Below are positions 26,884 to 36,062 of a DNA stretch of 64,000 nucleotides, one piece after another (within the stretch, counting starts at the first letter, position 1; the number at the start of each line of letters is the position of its first letter). The DNA is from JAIQFL01 sp035295745. GTDB taxonomy: Bacteria; Acidobacteriota; Terriglobia; Bryobacterales; Bryobacteraceae. The stretch is from the NCBI GenBank assembly GCA_035295745.1, contig DATGIL010000069.1, positions 103,889 to 167,888 on the forward strand, read 5' to 3'. The translations under genes were made by a program, and so were the position numbers. The notes beneath the pieces are model-generated. The model was not told the DNA's origin. It ran no database searches and was given only the letters and a program-made list of their open reading frames with translations.

Positions 26884-27872
26884 CTGCCGCTCCTCTCGTA
26901 GCAGTACTCCGCGATGTACAGGTCCTCGACTCCAAGTCCGGTGAAGTCACATACGGTAATGACGCCGTCCGGCGTCTCCCGGTCTTTCATCGAATACGAA
27001 GCCTGCACAACATCCCGGCGCAGCTTCTCAGGCAACCCGTCTCTGCCATCGCAGAACGCGCCGATCTCGATCGCGCGTTCCCATTCCGACGGGGCGTGTT
27101 GCAATTCTCCCAGCTTCTCACATTGGCGTCGCGAATCTACCAGGATCAGCGCGGCGCGCCGCAGGATATCCGGGTCCAACTCTTGTTTGCCGGGCGAATC
27201 CGACCCGACTGCGGAGATGAGAGTGCCCTGTTGCAGGTCCGCGGCGTGAAGCAAAGGCTCGCGAGATGGCGTACAGGTGATGACGATGCGCGCGTTCGCG
27301 GCCAGTTCTGCTGGTGAATTCACAGCGTAGATCTCGACATTTGGCAGGAGGGCTTGCATGTCCCGTTGGAATTCAGCGACTCGTTCGGGATTGCGCCCCC
27401 AAAAGCACAGGTGCCCCAAGTCGAGAACCTGCGCGTGCATCAGTGCCTGCAAGCGAGCCTGGATGCCGGTTCCAATAACCCCGATGATTTCATCCTGCCT
27501 CTCCAACGCCCTGGCAACCATCGCGGACGCGGCCGCCGTTCGGACGTCGGTCAGGTGTCCCTGATCGGCGAGCAGGGCGACGGGCTCTCCGGTCTCCGCG
27601 GAGCAGAGGAGCATCATGCCGTTGCCAGTCGGCAGGCCGCGGGCCAGATTTCCCGGAAACGTGCTGGCGATCTTCAAGGCGAAGTACCGTCCGCCGCGCC
27701 GGTAGCTGGATTTGATGTGGACTTCGCCGCGCTCCTGCGGGATGTCGAGATGCATCGGCATCGGCGTCTCGCATTCCCCACGGGAGTTGGCGATCAAAGC
27801 TTCGCGCATGCGGTGGATCACGTCACGGTAGACCAGAGTTCGCCGGATCTCGGCGAGTTCGATGATTCTCAT
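26880..27872 (-). CDS. ornithine cyclodeaminase/mu-crystallin family enzyme
   Basis: 330-residue NAD(P)-dependent enzyme. The substrate domain has KIASTFPGN and NGMMLLCSAETGEPVALL; the Rossmann domain has GVIGTGIQARLQA and CFWGRNPERV. Members include ornithine cyclodeaminase, delta1-pyrroline-2-carboxylate reductase, lysine cyclodeaminase and alanine dehydrogenase, which motif reading alone does not separate. It is the first gene of a leftward operon (cyclodeaminase-like, aminotransferase, permease, then DapA-like) and is divergent from a second aminotransferase. AAGGG precedes the ATG. Confidence 0.86.
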   Translation of the reverse strand: MRIIELAEIRRTLVYRDVIHRMREALIANSRGECETPMPMHLDIPQERGEVHIKSSYRRGGRYFALKIASTFPGNLARGLPTGNGMMLLCSAETGEPVALLADQGHLTDVRTAAASAMVARALERQDEIIGVIGTGIQARLQALMHAQVLDLGHLCFWGRNPERVAEFQRDMQALLPNVEIYAVNSPAELAANARIVITCTPSREPLLHAADLQQGTLISAVGSDSPGKQELDPDILRRAALILVDSRRQCEKLGELQHAPSEWERAIEIGAFCDGRDGLPEKLRRDVVQASYSMKDRETPDGVITVCDFTGLGVEDLYIAEYCYERSGS

Positions 27873-28020
27873 GGACCCTTAGAAACTATCACGCCAAGGC
27901 AAAATTTACTAAGCACCACCTCGAAGATGTGTTACGATCGTGACAGAGGCACCGGGCACTCCTGCTGGTCCTCAGCCGCCGATGCATTCAGCGGGCCCAC
28001 TGGCTGGAGACACCGTCATC

Positions 28021-29193
28021 ATGAGCATTTCCCGATCGATTGCGGAGCAGATGGAGCGCTCCTCCTGGATCCGGCGCATGTTCGAGATCGGGATCCAACT
28101 CCGGAAAGAACGAGGCGCCAGCAACGTCTTCGACTTCACCTTGGGAAATCCCGATGTTGAACCTCCTGAAGCTGTTTTATCGGCACTCGAGCGTGTAGTT
28201 TCGACGAAGCGGCCCCACTCCCACGGCTACATGCCGAACGCCGGATTCCCAGAAGTACGTGCGGTCATCGCGCGCCGTCTGGCGGAACGCGTCGGGCTGC
28301 CCTTCACAGCGGAAGACGTGATCATGACCAACGGAGCGGCCGGCGCGATCAACACGGTCCTCAAGTCGATTCTGGACCCCGGCGACGAAGTCATCGTTCT
28401 CAATCCCTACTTTCCAGAGTATCGTTTCTACATCGAGAATCACGGCGGGCACGTCGTTACCGTGGAAACCGATAGCCACTTCCGGCCTGATATTGCGCGC
28501 ATCGCCGAGGCGATCACACCCCGCACCAAGGCACTGATTCTGAATTCTCCCAACAATCCCACCGGCACCGTGTACAGCGCGGAGATCCTGCGGGAACTCG
28601 ACGCCATTGTGCGCGATCCCATGATCGTGATCAGCGACGAGCCGTACCGTCCCCTGGTATTCGACGGGATCGAGCCTCCCGAAGTGCTTCGCATCATCCG
28701 GCGGGCTGTGGTGGCGTGGAGCTGGTCGAAGGCGATGGCGATTGCAGGCGAACGGATCGGCTATCTGGTGATTCCGCAGCATCTCACCGAGGCCGCGGCG
28801 CTGCGCAATGCCTGCACTTTCGCCAATCGCATTCTGGGCTATATCAACGCGCCCGCGATCTGGCAGTGGGTGGTGGCAGAGGCTCCCGAAGCGACGGTGA
28901 ATGTGGCGCAGTACCAGGCCAAGCGCGACTTGCTCTGCGATGCGCTGAGCGAGATGGGATACGAGGCGCCGCGCCCGCAGGGTTCATATTACGTCTTTCC
29001 CAAGACGCCGATTCCCGACGACGTGGCCTTCATCGGCATTCTGCAAGAGCAAGGCATTCTGGCGGTCCCAGGTACAGGCTTCGGCCGCAGCGGCTACATG
29101 CGTCTTTCCCTCACCATTCCGTTGGAAGATTTGCAGCGCTCACTCGTGGGTTTCCAGCGGGCGATCTGTTCGCAACTGGCAGTGTGCGTGTAA
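28021..29193 (+). CDS. aspartate aminotransferase-like PLP enzyme
   Basis: Fold-type I aminotransferase of about 390 residues. I prefer the ATG at 28021 to the GTG at 27940, because homology-like sequence (SISRSIAEQMERSSWIRRMF) begins there and GGAG lies eleven bases upstream. FTLGNPDVEPP, NGAAGAINTVL, LNSPNNPTGTVYS, ISDEPYRPLVFDG and WSWSKAMAIAGERIG (Lys237) are standard. It is divergent from the cyclodeaminase-like operon across about 150 bases, which suggests joint control and a role in the same pathway. Confidence 0.87.
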   Translation: MSISRSIAEQMERSSWIRRMFEIGIQLRKERGASNVFDFTLGNPDVEPPEAVLSALERVVSTKRPHSHGYMPNAGFPEVRAVIARRLAERVGLPFTAEDVIMTNGAAGAINTVLKSILDPGDEVIVLNPYFPEYRFYIENHGGHVVTVETDSHFRPDIARIAEAITPRTKALILNSPNNPTGTVYSAEILRELDAIVRDPMIVISDEPYRPLVFDGIEPPEVLRIIRRAVVAWSWSKAMAIAGERIGYLVIPQHLTEAAALRNACTFANRILGYINAPAIWQWVVAEAPEATVNVAQYQAKRDLLCDALSEMGYEAPRPQGSYYVFPKTPIPDDVAFIGILQEQGILAVPGTGFGRSGYMRLSLTIPLEDLQRSLVGFQRAICSQLAVCV

Positions 29194-29247
29194 GCGGTGG
29201 GGGCTCTCGGCGGGGATCTGCTAAAATCGGACCGATCGGCAGGATTC

Positions 29248-30492
29248 ATGTCTCAGGGACAGCCGCCCGGCATCGGGGCGCCCGACGGGGATCAGGTAAT
29301 CCACATCACCGAAGATCGGATTCGGGAAGAACTCAGCCGGGTGCTTGCCAGCCACGAGTTCCGTTCCAGCAAGCGAAGCCAGGACTTTCTCCGCTACGTC
29401 ATCGACAACACGTTAAGCGGGCACGCCGACCTGCTCAAAGAACGCACCATCGGCATCGACGTCTTTGGCCGACCGACCAGCTACGACCCGAGTGAAGATG
29501 CCACCGTGCGGGTAAAGGCCGGCGAAGTCCGAAAGCGTCTCGGCCTCTACTACTCCGATCAGGGCGCCCGCAATCCGATCCGGATCGAACTGCCCTCCGG
29601 CACCTACGTTCCGGAGTTTCATGCCAACGCGTCGGCTGCGCCGGCGCTCGTCTCGTCAGCAGCATTACCAACTTCCGCGATCGCGCCTGCGCCCCAGCAC
29701 CCCGAGACACCGGTCGAATCGAAGTCCGCGGTCATGCTGCGATGGGCGGGCGTCGTCGTGCTCGCCATCGGCATCGCATTCTTTGCATCGTATCTGCTCA
29801 AAGGACCGGCCAGCACGGTGCTCGACGAGTTTTGGGCCCCCGTGCTTCTCGGAAACGCGCCGGTGATGGTCGGTGCGGCGTACGTACCCGTTTGGAACCT
29901 CGACCGCGATCCGGGGGCCTCCGGACCGGCGTCGACCGCGGATTACGTGCAGTTGAACGACCAGTTCGTCGGCGGCGGAGACCTCATCGCCACTTCGCGC
30001 ATCACCTCGATGTTCACGCGCCTGAAGCGTCCCTATCGTCTCAAAGTGGGCAACGACGTCTCGTTCCCCGATTTGCGGACGGGACCGGCGGTCCTGGTGG
30101 GCTACTCGTACACGCAGTGGAAAGAAATCAGCAGCCAGTTGCGATACTTCATCGATGGCGCGCGCCGGCCTGTCGGTGTCACCGACAACGGAAAGGCAAC
30201 CCAATGGGCGCTCCCGAACCTGCCGCGCGACCGCCGCACGTCCGAAGATTACGCGATCGTGTCGCGCGTGTTCCATCCCGACACGCATGCCATGCTCGTG
30301 GAGATTGCGGGTATCACGCAATACGGCACCGATGCTGCGGGCGACCTGGTGACGAATCCCGATCTGATGGCCGAATCTCTGCACGGCGCTCCCCCCGGAT
30401 GGCAGAAGAAGAATCTGCAACTGGTGTTGCACGTGAAGGTCATCGCGGGCGCTCCGAGTTCTCCGAAGGTGGTCGCCAGCTACTTCTGGTAG
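29248..30492 (+). CDS. membrane protein with acidobacterial N-terminal domain, unknown function
   Basis: About 414 residues from the ATG at 29248, preceded by AGGA; an upstream in-frame start at 29197 has no such site. Residues about 15-115 form a conserved module (IREELSRVLASHEFRSSKR, then DPSEDATVRVKAGEVRKRL, then ELPSGTYVPEF) that I know from many acidobacterial proteins and that looks like a winged-helix fold. One transmembrane helix (about 165-187, VVVLAIGIAFFASYLL) separates it from an external domain of about 220 residues with VPVWNLDRD, DLRTGPAVLVGYSYTQWKEI and NPDLMAESLHGAPPGW. This is a ToxR-like topology; DNA binding is inference. Its stop abuts the stop of the opposite gene. Confidence 0.65.
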   Translation: MSQGQPPGIGAPDGDQVIHITEDRIREELSRVLASHEFRSSKRSQDFLRYVIDNTLSGHADLLKERTIGIDVFGRPTSYDPSEDATVRVKAGEVRKRLGLYYSDQGARNPIRIELPSGTYVPEFHANASAAPALVSSAALPTSAIAPAPQHPETPVESKSAVMLRWAGVVVLAIGIAFFASYLLKGPASTVLDEFWAPVLLGNAPVMVGAAYVPVWNLDRDPGASGPASTADYVQLNDQFVGGGDLIATSRITSMFTRLKRPYRLKVGNDVSFPDLRTGPAVLVGYSYTQWKEISSQLRYFIDGARRPVGVTDNGKATQWALPNLPRDRRTSEDYAIVSRVFHPDTHAMLVEIAGITQYGTDAAGDLVTNPDLMAESLHGAPPGWQKKNLQLVLHVKVIAGAPSSPKVVASYFW

Positions 30493-30765
30493 TCAGTCGC
30501 CGACATCGACCCATTTCTGTGTGTGGCGCGAGACGTACCAGCAAGGCTTGTAGCCCTCTTGCGGCAAAAGCGAATTCGCGCAAGTCACAGTCTCGGTGTC
30601 GGCCGGTTCGAATCCGGTCTTCGAGCCCTTCAGCTTGACGGCATAGAAGACCTTGATCTCCACATTAGAGAGAGGCTCGCGATTGGGAATCCGCAACCGC
30701 AAAGACAGATAGTCGCCGGCGTAGAAAAGTACCAGCACCAGCAGCCCGATTTTCAAGCCCTTCAC
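30493..30765 (-). CDS. small exported or membrane-anchored protein, unknown
   Basis: 90 residues. N-terminal hydrophobic helix (GLKIGLLVLVLFYAGDYLSL) then a short soluble part with two Cys (CANSLLPQEG and KPCWYVSRH) that could pair. Start is a GTG overlapping the DUF1501 stop (GTGA), so it is coupled to that operon. I recognise no family. Confidence 0.6.
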   Translation of the reverse strand: MKGLKIGLLVLVLFYAGDYLSLRLRIPNREPLSNVEIKVFYAVKLKGSKTGFEPADTETVTCANSLLPQEGYKPCWYVSRHTQKWVDVGD

Positions 30766-32186
30766 GCCAGAATGCCCTTGACGACGTCACCTGAGATGCC
30801 GGTGAGCCGCACATCCAGTCCCTGAAATTTGACGGCCAGGCGTTTGTGATCCACGCCCAATAGATGCAGCATTGTCGCGTGGAAATCGTGGACGCTGACC
30901 GGATTCTCTTCGGCGGCGTAGCCGAGCTCGTCGGTGGTGCCGTAAGTGATGCCGGGTTTGATGCCGCCGCCTGCCAGCACGAACGAGAATCCCTTGATGT
31001 GGTGATCGCGCCCGTCGCCGCCCTGCGACATCGGCGTGCGCCCGAATTCGCCGCCCCAGATTACCAGCGTGTCGTCGAGCATGCCGCGCTGCTTCAGGTC
31101 TGTGATCAGCGCGGCGGTGGGCCGATCGACCTCTTCCGCTTTCAAGGCCACACCCGACTTCACCGCGCTGTGATGGTCCCAGTCGCGATGGTAGAGCTGG
31201 ATGAAGCGCACCCCGCGCTCGGCGAGGCGCCGCGCCAGCAGGCAGTTCGACGCAAACGATCCGTCGCCGGGCTGCGCGCCATACATGTCGAGCACCTGCT
31301 TCGGCTCCTTGCTCATGTCCACAAGCCCGGGCACGCTGGTCTGCATCTTGAACGCCATCTCATATTGCGCGATGCGCGTCTGGATCTCGCCGTCCTTCAG
31401 CGCCGAGTACTCCGCGCGATTCAGCGCATTGATGGCGTCGATGGATTCGCGTTGCACCTGCGCGCTCATGCCGTGCGGATTCTGGATGTAGAGTACGGGA
31501 TCTCCCACAGAATTCAGCTTCACGCCCTGGAACTTGCTGGGCAGCAGTCCGGCCGACCATTGCCGCGCCGCGATCGGTTGGCTCTGACCGCCCCGGCCCG
31601 ACGACAGCAGGACCACGAACCCCGGCAGCTCTTCCGTGTCCGCTCCCAGGCCATAAAAGATCCACGACCCCATGCTCGGCCTGCCAGGGATGATGGAGCC
31701 GGTGTTCATGATGGTGTGCGCCGGGTCGTGATTGATCTGTTCTGTCCACAGCGAGCGCACAATGCAGATGTCGTCGGCCACACTTCCAATGTGCGGAAAC
31801 AGCTCGCACATTTCCTGCCCCGACTTGCCGAACTTCTTGAACTCGTGCTGCGGTCCGAAGCACACCAGTTGCTTGCCCTGGAGCTGCGCAATCTGCTGCC
31901 CCTTGGTGAACGACTCCGGCATGGGCTTGCTATGCATCTCGCGGAGCTTCGGTTTGTTATCGAAGGTCTCCAGGTGAGACGGACCGCCGGCCTGGTACAG
32001 AAAGATAATGCGCTTAGCTTTGGCCGGGTGGTGCAGCGGGTTGATGACGCCGTGAGAATCGGCAGCCGCGAACAATCGCGGATTGAGCAGCGAATTCAGA
32101 CCGAGCAGTCCCAGGCCGGCAATGCCGCGTCCCAGGAAGGTGCGGCGATGGATCTCGCGCGTGTCAGTTCCGGGTAATGGTTTCAT
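30762..32186 (-). CDS. DUF1501 protein (Tat-exported)
   Basis: 474-residue DUF1501 protein. The twin-arginine signal HRRTFLGRGIAGLGLLGLNSLL implies folded export. The core belongs to the alkaline-phosphatase/sulfatase-like superfamily: GGPSHLETFDNKP near the N-terminus, a GRPSMGSWIFYGLG segment, RFIQLYHRDWDHH and VIWGGEFGRTPMSQGGDGRDHH, with many His and Asp that could bind metal. It overlaps the 3' end of the PSD1/DUF1553 gene by 23 bases, the classic gene pair in Planctomycetes, Verrucomicrobia and Acidobacteria. No enzymatic activity is established for this family, though carbohydrate or sulfated-polymer catabolism is often suspected. Confidence 0.88.
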   Translation of the reverse strand: MKPLPGTDTREIHRRTFLGRGIAGLGLLGLNSLLNPRLFAAADSHGVINPLHHPAKAKRIIFLYQAGGPSHLETFDNKPKLREMHSKPMPESFTKGQQIAQLQGKQLVCFGPQHEFKKFGKSGQEMCELFPHIGSVADDICIVRSLWTEQINHDPAHTIMNTGSIIPGRPSMGSWIFYGLGADTEELPGFVVLLSSGRGGQSQPIAARQWSAGLLPSKFQGVKLNSVGDPVLYIQNPHGMSAQVQRESIDAINALNRAEYSALKDGEIQTRIAQYEMAFKMQTSVPGLVDMSKEPKQVLDMYGAQPGDGSFASNCLLARRLAERGVRFIQLYHRDWDHHSAVKSGVALKAEEVDRPTAALITDLKQRGMLDDTLVIWGGEFGRTPMSQGGDGRDHHIKGFSFVLAGGGIKPGITYGTTDELGYAAEENPVSVHDFHATMLHLLGVDHKRLAVKFQGLDVRLTGISGDVVKGILA

Positions 32187-35100
32187 GCATGTTCAGAATG
32201 GCTCGCGCCACGGTGGTCATGGCAGCGAGCTCGGTTGGTTTCAAATCGGCGGCCACCGGCGCTTCGCCTTCATGAATCAGCGCGGCGGCCTCTGCGGGAG
32301 AGTGCTGGAACTGCTCGAAGGTCTTGCGATACAGATCGCTCAGGATGCGCCGCTCTTCCGCGGTGGGGGCACGATCCACCGCGCGCTGGAATGCCCAGTC
32401 CACGCGATCGTTCCAGTTGTGCGCGTGTTTCAAGATGTTCTGGGCGAAGACGCGCGAAGCTTCCACGTAGGTCGGATCGTTCAGCAGCACGAGCGCTTGC
32501 AGCGGCGTATTCGAGGTGGTGCGATTGATGGTGCATTCTTCACGCGTGGGCGCATCGAACGTCACCAGGCTGGGATGCAGGAAGGAGCGTTGCCAGAAGG
32601 TGTATACGCCGCGGCGATAGAGGTCATCGCCATGGCTCGCGGAGTATTCGCGCCTCGGAAAATTGAGAGTCGCCAGGTATCCGTCGGGTTCGTATGGCTT
32701 CGCACTGGGTCCGCCGAAGCGGTCCACCAACAGGCCGGAAACAGAGAGGGAGATGTCGCGCACTACTTCTGCATCCACGCGGAATCGCGTCTGCCGCGCC
32801 ACCAGGCGATTGTCCGGGTCGCGCTCCTGCAACTCCGGACTGGCCATGGAGGACTGCCGGTAGGCCGCGCTGGTGACAATGGTGCGAATCAGGTGCTTCA
32901 CGTCCCAGGGATGAGTGCCTTCTGCCTGCCACTCGGGCTTCATGAATTCGGCGGCCAGCCAGTCGAGCAGTTCCGGATTCGTCGGCCACTCGCCCTGCGA
33001 ACCCATATCATCCAGCGCCTTCGTGATGCCGATGCCGAAGAACTCGCGCCACATGCGATTCGCAAAGACGCGCGCGGTGAGCGGATTCTGCGCGCTGACG
33101 AGCCAATTCGCCAGATCGAGCCGTGTGGCTCGCGCGCCGCCGGTATCGAGCTTGCCGAGGAATGCGGGGATCGCGGGTTGGACGACTTCGCCTGACTCGT
33201 CCATCCAATTGCCGCGTGCCAGGATTCGCGTTTCCGTGGGTGTGGTGGCTTCCGAAACCACCACACGCGGAATGGCGGCTTCGAGCAGCGCGAGATCCTT
33301 ATCGACCTTCGCCACCTCGATTGCCTCCGGCTCGGTTTCATGCGATGCCCACTGGAAGTGATTGGCCACCGAGGTCTTCTGCTCCGGCGTGCGCTTATCC
33401 TCGGCGATGCGCATCGCCTTCAGCACGGCGTCCGGGATCTCCTTACCCTTTTCCGAAGTCGGCCAGGGATAATCGCCCGACGAAAGCTGCAGACGGAAGC
33501 GCCCCATGGTGGCACGCCGATAGGTGGAGTCCTGGTGCAGCCGGACTGTGACGGTAGTGGCGGCTTCGGTCTGCAACGGTTGCGTGAATCGCAGTGCGAG
33601 GACGATCTTCGAGTATTCGTTATACGTGGCCACCGCCCAGCCGGTGTTGGGATCTCCATCGAACGCCGCGGCCGCGGGATGCTGCGGTGCGGTCATGTTC
33701 AAGTTCGACGTTCCGATGGAAAAATTGAGCTTCTTTCCGTCGGCTTCGGCTTCTACTTCGGTCAGCACCATGCGATCGGCGCCGCGCGCCACGCGCAGGC
33801 CGGGCAGGGAATCGTCCTGCACCACCTCGACGCCGAGCGCTGTCCACGTTCCCGCTCCGGGTTTGAAGGTCACGGTGTAGGTTTCGTTGTCGGGATTCGG
33901 TCCGCTCGCCACCACGAGCCCATTGCCAGGCGCACGGTATGCAGTCAGATTGCTACCGTCGTAAGTGGTGTAGTCGATCTCTTCTTCGTTGTAGATCTTC
34001 AGCACGGCGCCATTAGTGGATTGCGCGGAGAGGGGGCGCTGCGTGTGCCAGGCAAGCTGGCCGGCTTCATATCGCGCCAGAAACTGCTTCTCCCACTCCG
34101 CGCGGCGCGGTTCGAGAGTCTGCATCTTGGCCGCGAGCCGGGCTTGCGCGTCGGCGAGTTTCGCCTTTAGATCTTCGCGCTGCTTCTGCTGCTCTGGCGA
34201 GGGGAGGTCGATCTGTGAGCCCCAGGCATTCTTGCCGCGGTCGGGCATGAGGCCGGTCTCTTTGATGTCTGCGAAGAACGCCTTCATCGAGTAGAAGTCG
34301 CGCGAGAGAAAGGGGTCGAACTTGTGATCGTGGCACTCGGCGCATCCCACAGTGCTGCCCATCCAGACGGCTGCGGCGGTGCGCACGCGATCGGCCGCAT
34401 ACTTGGCGAGGTACTCCTTGGGTTGCAGTCCGCCTTCCGCGGACGTGCGGTTCAGGCGGTTGTATGCGGATGCGACGCGCTGTTCGATGGTGGGGTTGGG
34501 AATCAGATCGCCGGCAAGTTGTTCGCGGGTGAACTGGTCGAAGGGCTTGTTATCGCGGAATGCTCGCAGCACATAATCGCGGTAGGGCCATGCCGGGAAA
34601 GCGTTGTCGCCATGGAATCCGCAGGTATCGGCATAGCGGACGGCGTCGAGCCAGTGCATGCTCTGCTGTTCGGCATAGGCGGGCGATGCGAGCAATCGGT
34701 CCACGACCTTCTCGTAGGCATTGGGCGACGTGTCCTTGAGGAATGCCGCGGTATCTTGGGGCTTCGGCGGGAGGCCGGTGAGGTCGAGAGTGACGCGGCG
34801 GATCAAGGTGCGCCGGTCGGCTTCGGGTGATGGGTGCAGTCCCTCGCGGGTCAGTCGCTCCTGAATGAAGGCATCGATCGGATTGAGATTCGGATTGGGA
34901 GGAGTCTGGCGCTGCACCGGCTGGTAGGCCCAATGTCCTTCGTACTTCGCGCCCTCGGCCACCCATTGGCGGATGGTTTGCTTCTGCGCGGGAGTCAGAT
35001 CCTTATGGATATACGCGGGCGGCATAACTCGCCCGTCAGCGGCGAAAACGCGCTGGATGATGGCGCTCTTTTCCGGATCCCCGGGGACAATGGGAGTCTG

Positions 35101-35295
35101 GCCATCGGGCAATCGCTTGAGGGCCTCGTCGCGGAGATCCAAGCGCATTCCCGCCATGCGCGAACTCTTATCGGGTCCGTGGCACCGGAAGCAGGTCTCC
35201 GCCATGATCGGCCGAACGTCGCGATTGAAACGGACCTCGGCGTAAGCAGGCGAGACGGCGGCTAATATAAGGATGCAGGTGAGTTTCTCCCCCAT
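32164..35295 (-). CDS. PSD1 cytochrome c / DUF1549 / DUF1553 protein
   Basis: About 1,043 residues from the ATG at 35295 (MGEKLTCILILAAVSPAYA signal peptide); the frame is open to 35358. Order: N-terminal planctomycete-type cytochrome c domain with haem-binding CFRCHGPD near residue 36 of the mature start, DUF1549 (IDAFIQERLTREGLHPSPEAD and LLASPAYAEQQSMHWLDAVRYADTCG), a jelly-roll insertion (about 480-610) and C-terminal DUF1553 (TARVFANRMWREFFGIG, REYSASHGDDLYRRGVYTFW). A periplasmic redox protein paired with the DUF1501 gene. Function is not established. Confidence 0.9.
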   Translation of the reverse strand: MGEKLTCILILAAVSPAYAEVRFNRDVRPIMAETCFRCHGPDKSSRMAGMRLDLRDEALKRLPDGQTPIVPGDPEKSAIIQRVFAADGRVMPPAYIHKDLTPAQKQTIRQWVAEGAKYEGHWAYQPVQRQTPPNPNLNPIDAFIQERLTREGLHPSPEADRRTLIRRVTLDLTGLPPKPQDTAAFLKDTSPNAYEKVVDRLLASPAYAEQQSMHWLDAVRYADTCGFHGDNAFPAWPYRDYVLRAFRDNKPFDQFTREQLAGDLIPNPTIEQRVASAYNRLNRTSAEGGLQPKEYLAKYAADRVRTAAAVWMGSTVGCAECHDHKFDPFLSRDFYSMKAFFADIKETGLMPDRGKNAWGSQIDLPSPEQQKQREDLKAKLADAQARLAAKMQTLEPRRAEWEKQFLARYEAGQLAWHTQRPLSAQSTNGAVLKIYNEEEIDYTTYDGSNLTAYRAPGNGLVVASGPNPDNETYTVTFKPGAGTWTALGVEVVQDDSLPGLRVARGADRMVLTEVEAEADGKKLNFSIGTSNLNMTAPQHPAAAAFDGDPNTGWAVATYNEYSKIVLALRFTQPLQTEAATTVTVRLHQDSTYRRATMGRFRLQLSSGDYPWPTSEKGKEIPDAVLKAMRIAEDKRTPEQKTSVANHFQWASHETEPEAIEVAKVDKDLALLEAAIPRVVVSEATTPTETRILARGNWMDESGEVVQPAIPAFLGKLDTGGARATRLDLANWLVSAQNPLTARVFANRMWREFFGIGITKALDDMGSQGEWPTNPELLDWLAAEFMKPEWQAEGTHPWDVKHLIRTIVTSAAYRQSSMASPELQERDPDNRLVARQTRFRVDAEVVRDISLSVSGLLVDRFGGPSAKPYEPDGYLATLNFPRREYSASHGDDLYRRGVYTFWQRSFLHPSLVTFDAPTREECTINRTTSNTPLQALVLLNDPTYVEASRVFAQNILKHAHNWNDRVDWAFQRAVDRAPTAEERRILSDLYRKTFEQFQHSPAEAAALIHEGEAPVAADLKPTELAAMTTVARAILNMHETITRN

Positions 35296-35354
35296 GCTGA
35301 CAGCAGTATACACCCGTGAAAGGTGTGTAGATCTTCGGCTGCGGCGGTCGGGCG

Positions 35355-36062
35355 TCAATTGTGGACAGTGATCAGGGTGCCGGACTGCGTAGCAATTCCG
35401 CCATATACCGCGGTGATGGGTTGGTCTCCGTCAGCAGTGGAGGGCGGAATCGCAACATTGAACTGAAACTCACCAGGCGCCACCAGCCCCGCAAACTGCA
35501 CGGTGGCGCGGACTCCTCCAATTTGAATCACGGGTAGGGGAGACAGAGTGCCCGATTGGATGACCGATCCACTCGCGACCGGGACGGTAGTTGCTCCGAA
35601 GCCATTCGCGTAGATCACCACTGTCTCACCGGGTTTGGCCGGCGTGCTCGCGCCGGGATAGAGCGTAGATGGCCCTACCAGACTCCCGTCCAGGTGTTCC
35701 GCAGCCACGTACGGTCCGCCGTTCAACACGAAGAACGACGGGGAGACGGCCTGCGCCTGGACCATGAACGCCGCGGTCGCAGTGCCGTTATTCGTCAACA
35801 CCACCGGAACCGCACCGCCGAGCGCATTGGGCGGCGTCAGGATATTCACCTGCGAGGGACTGATGTAGTACACATATGCCGGCTTTCCATTTACGGTTGC
35901 GCTGACCTTGTCCAACTGCGTGGGCATCGTATTGCCAGTGAAGTCCGCGCTTTGCCAGGTGCGCGAATCGCCGGCGGGCGCGAGATTTGTGCCCTTGATC
36001 TCCACCCACGTATTGGGCGCAATCGAAGGGCTCCCGCTTGCGGCATTCGCAACCGCTGAGAT
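35355..36062 (-). repeat. TIGR03437 coding repeat, copy 1
   Basis: Segment encoding the TIGR03437 domain. It matches 37485-38190 over its whole length, with long runs of identical bases. Confidence 0.7.

Noticed and set aside
30600..30630. CCGGTTCGAATCCGG resembling a tRNA T-arm
   Set aside because: No matching acceptor stem, anticodon arm or CCA end around it, and it lies inside the small exported-protein gene.
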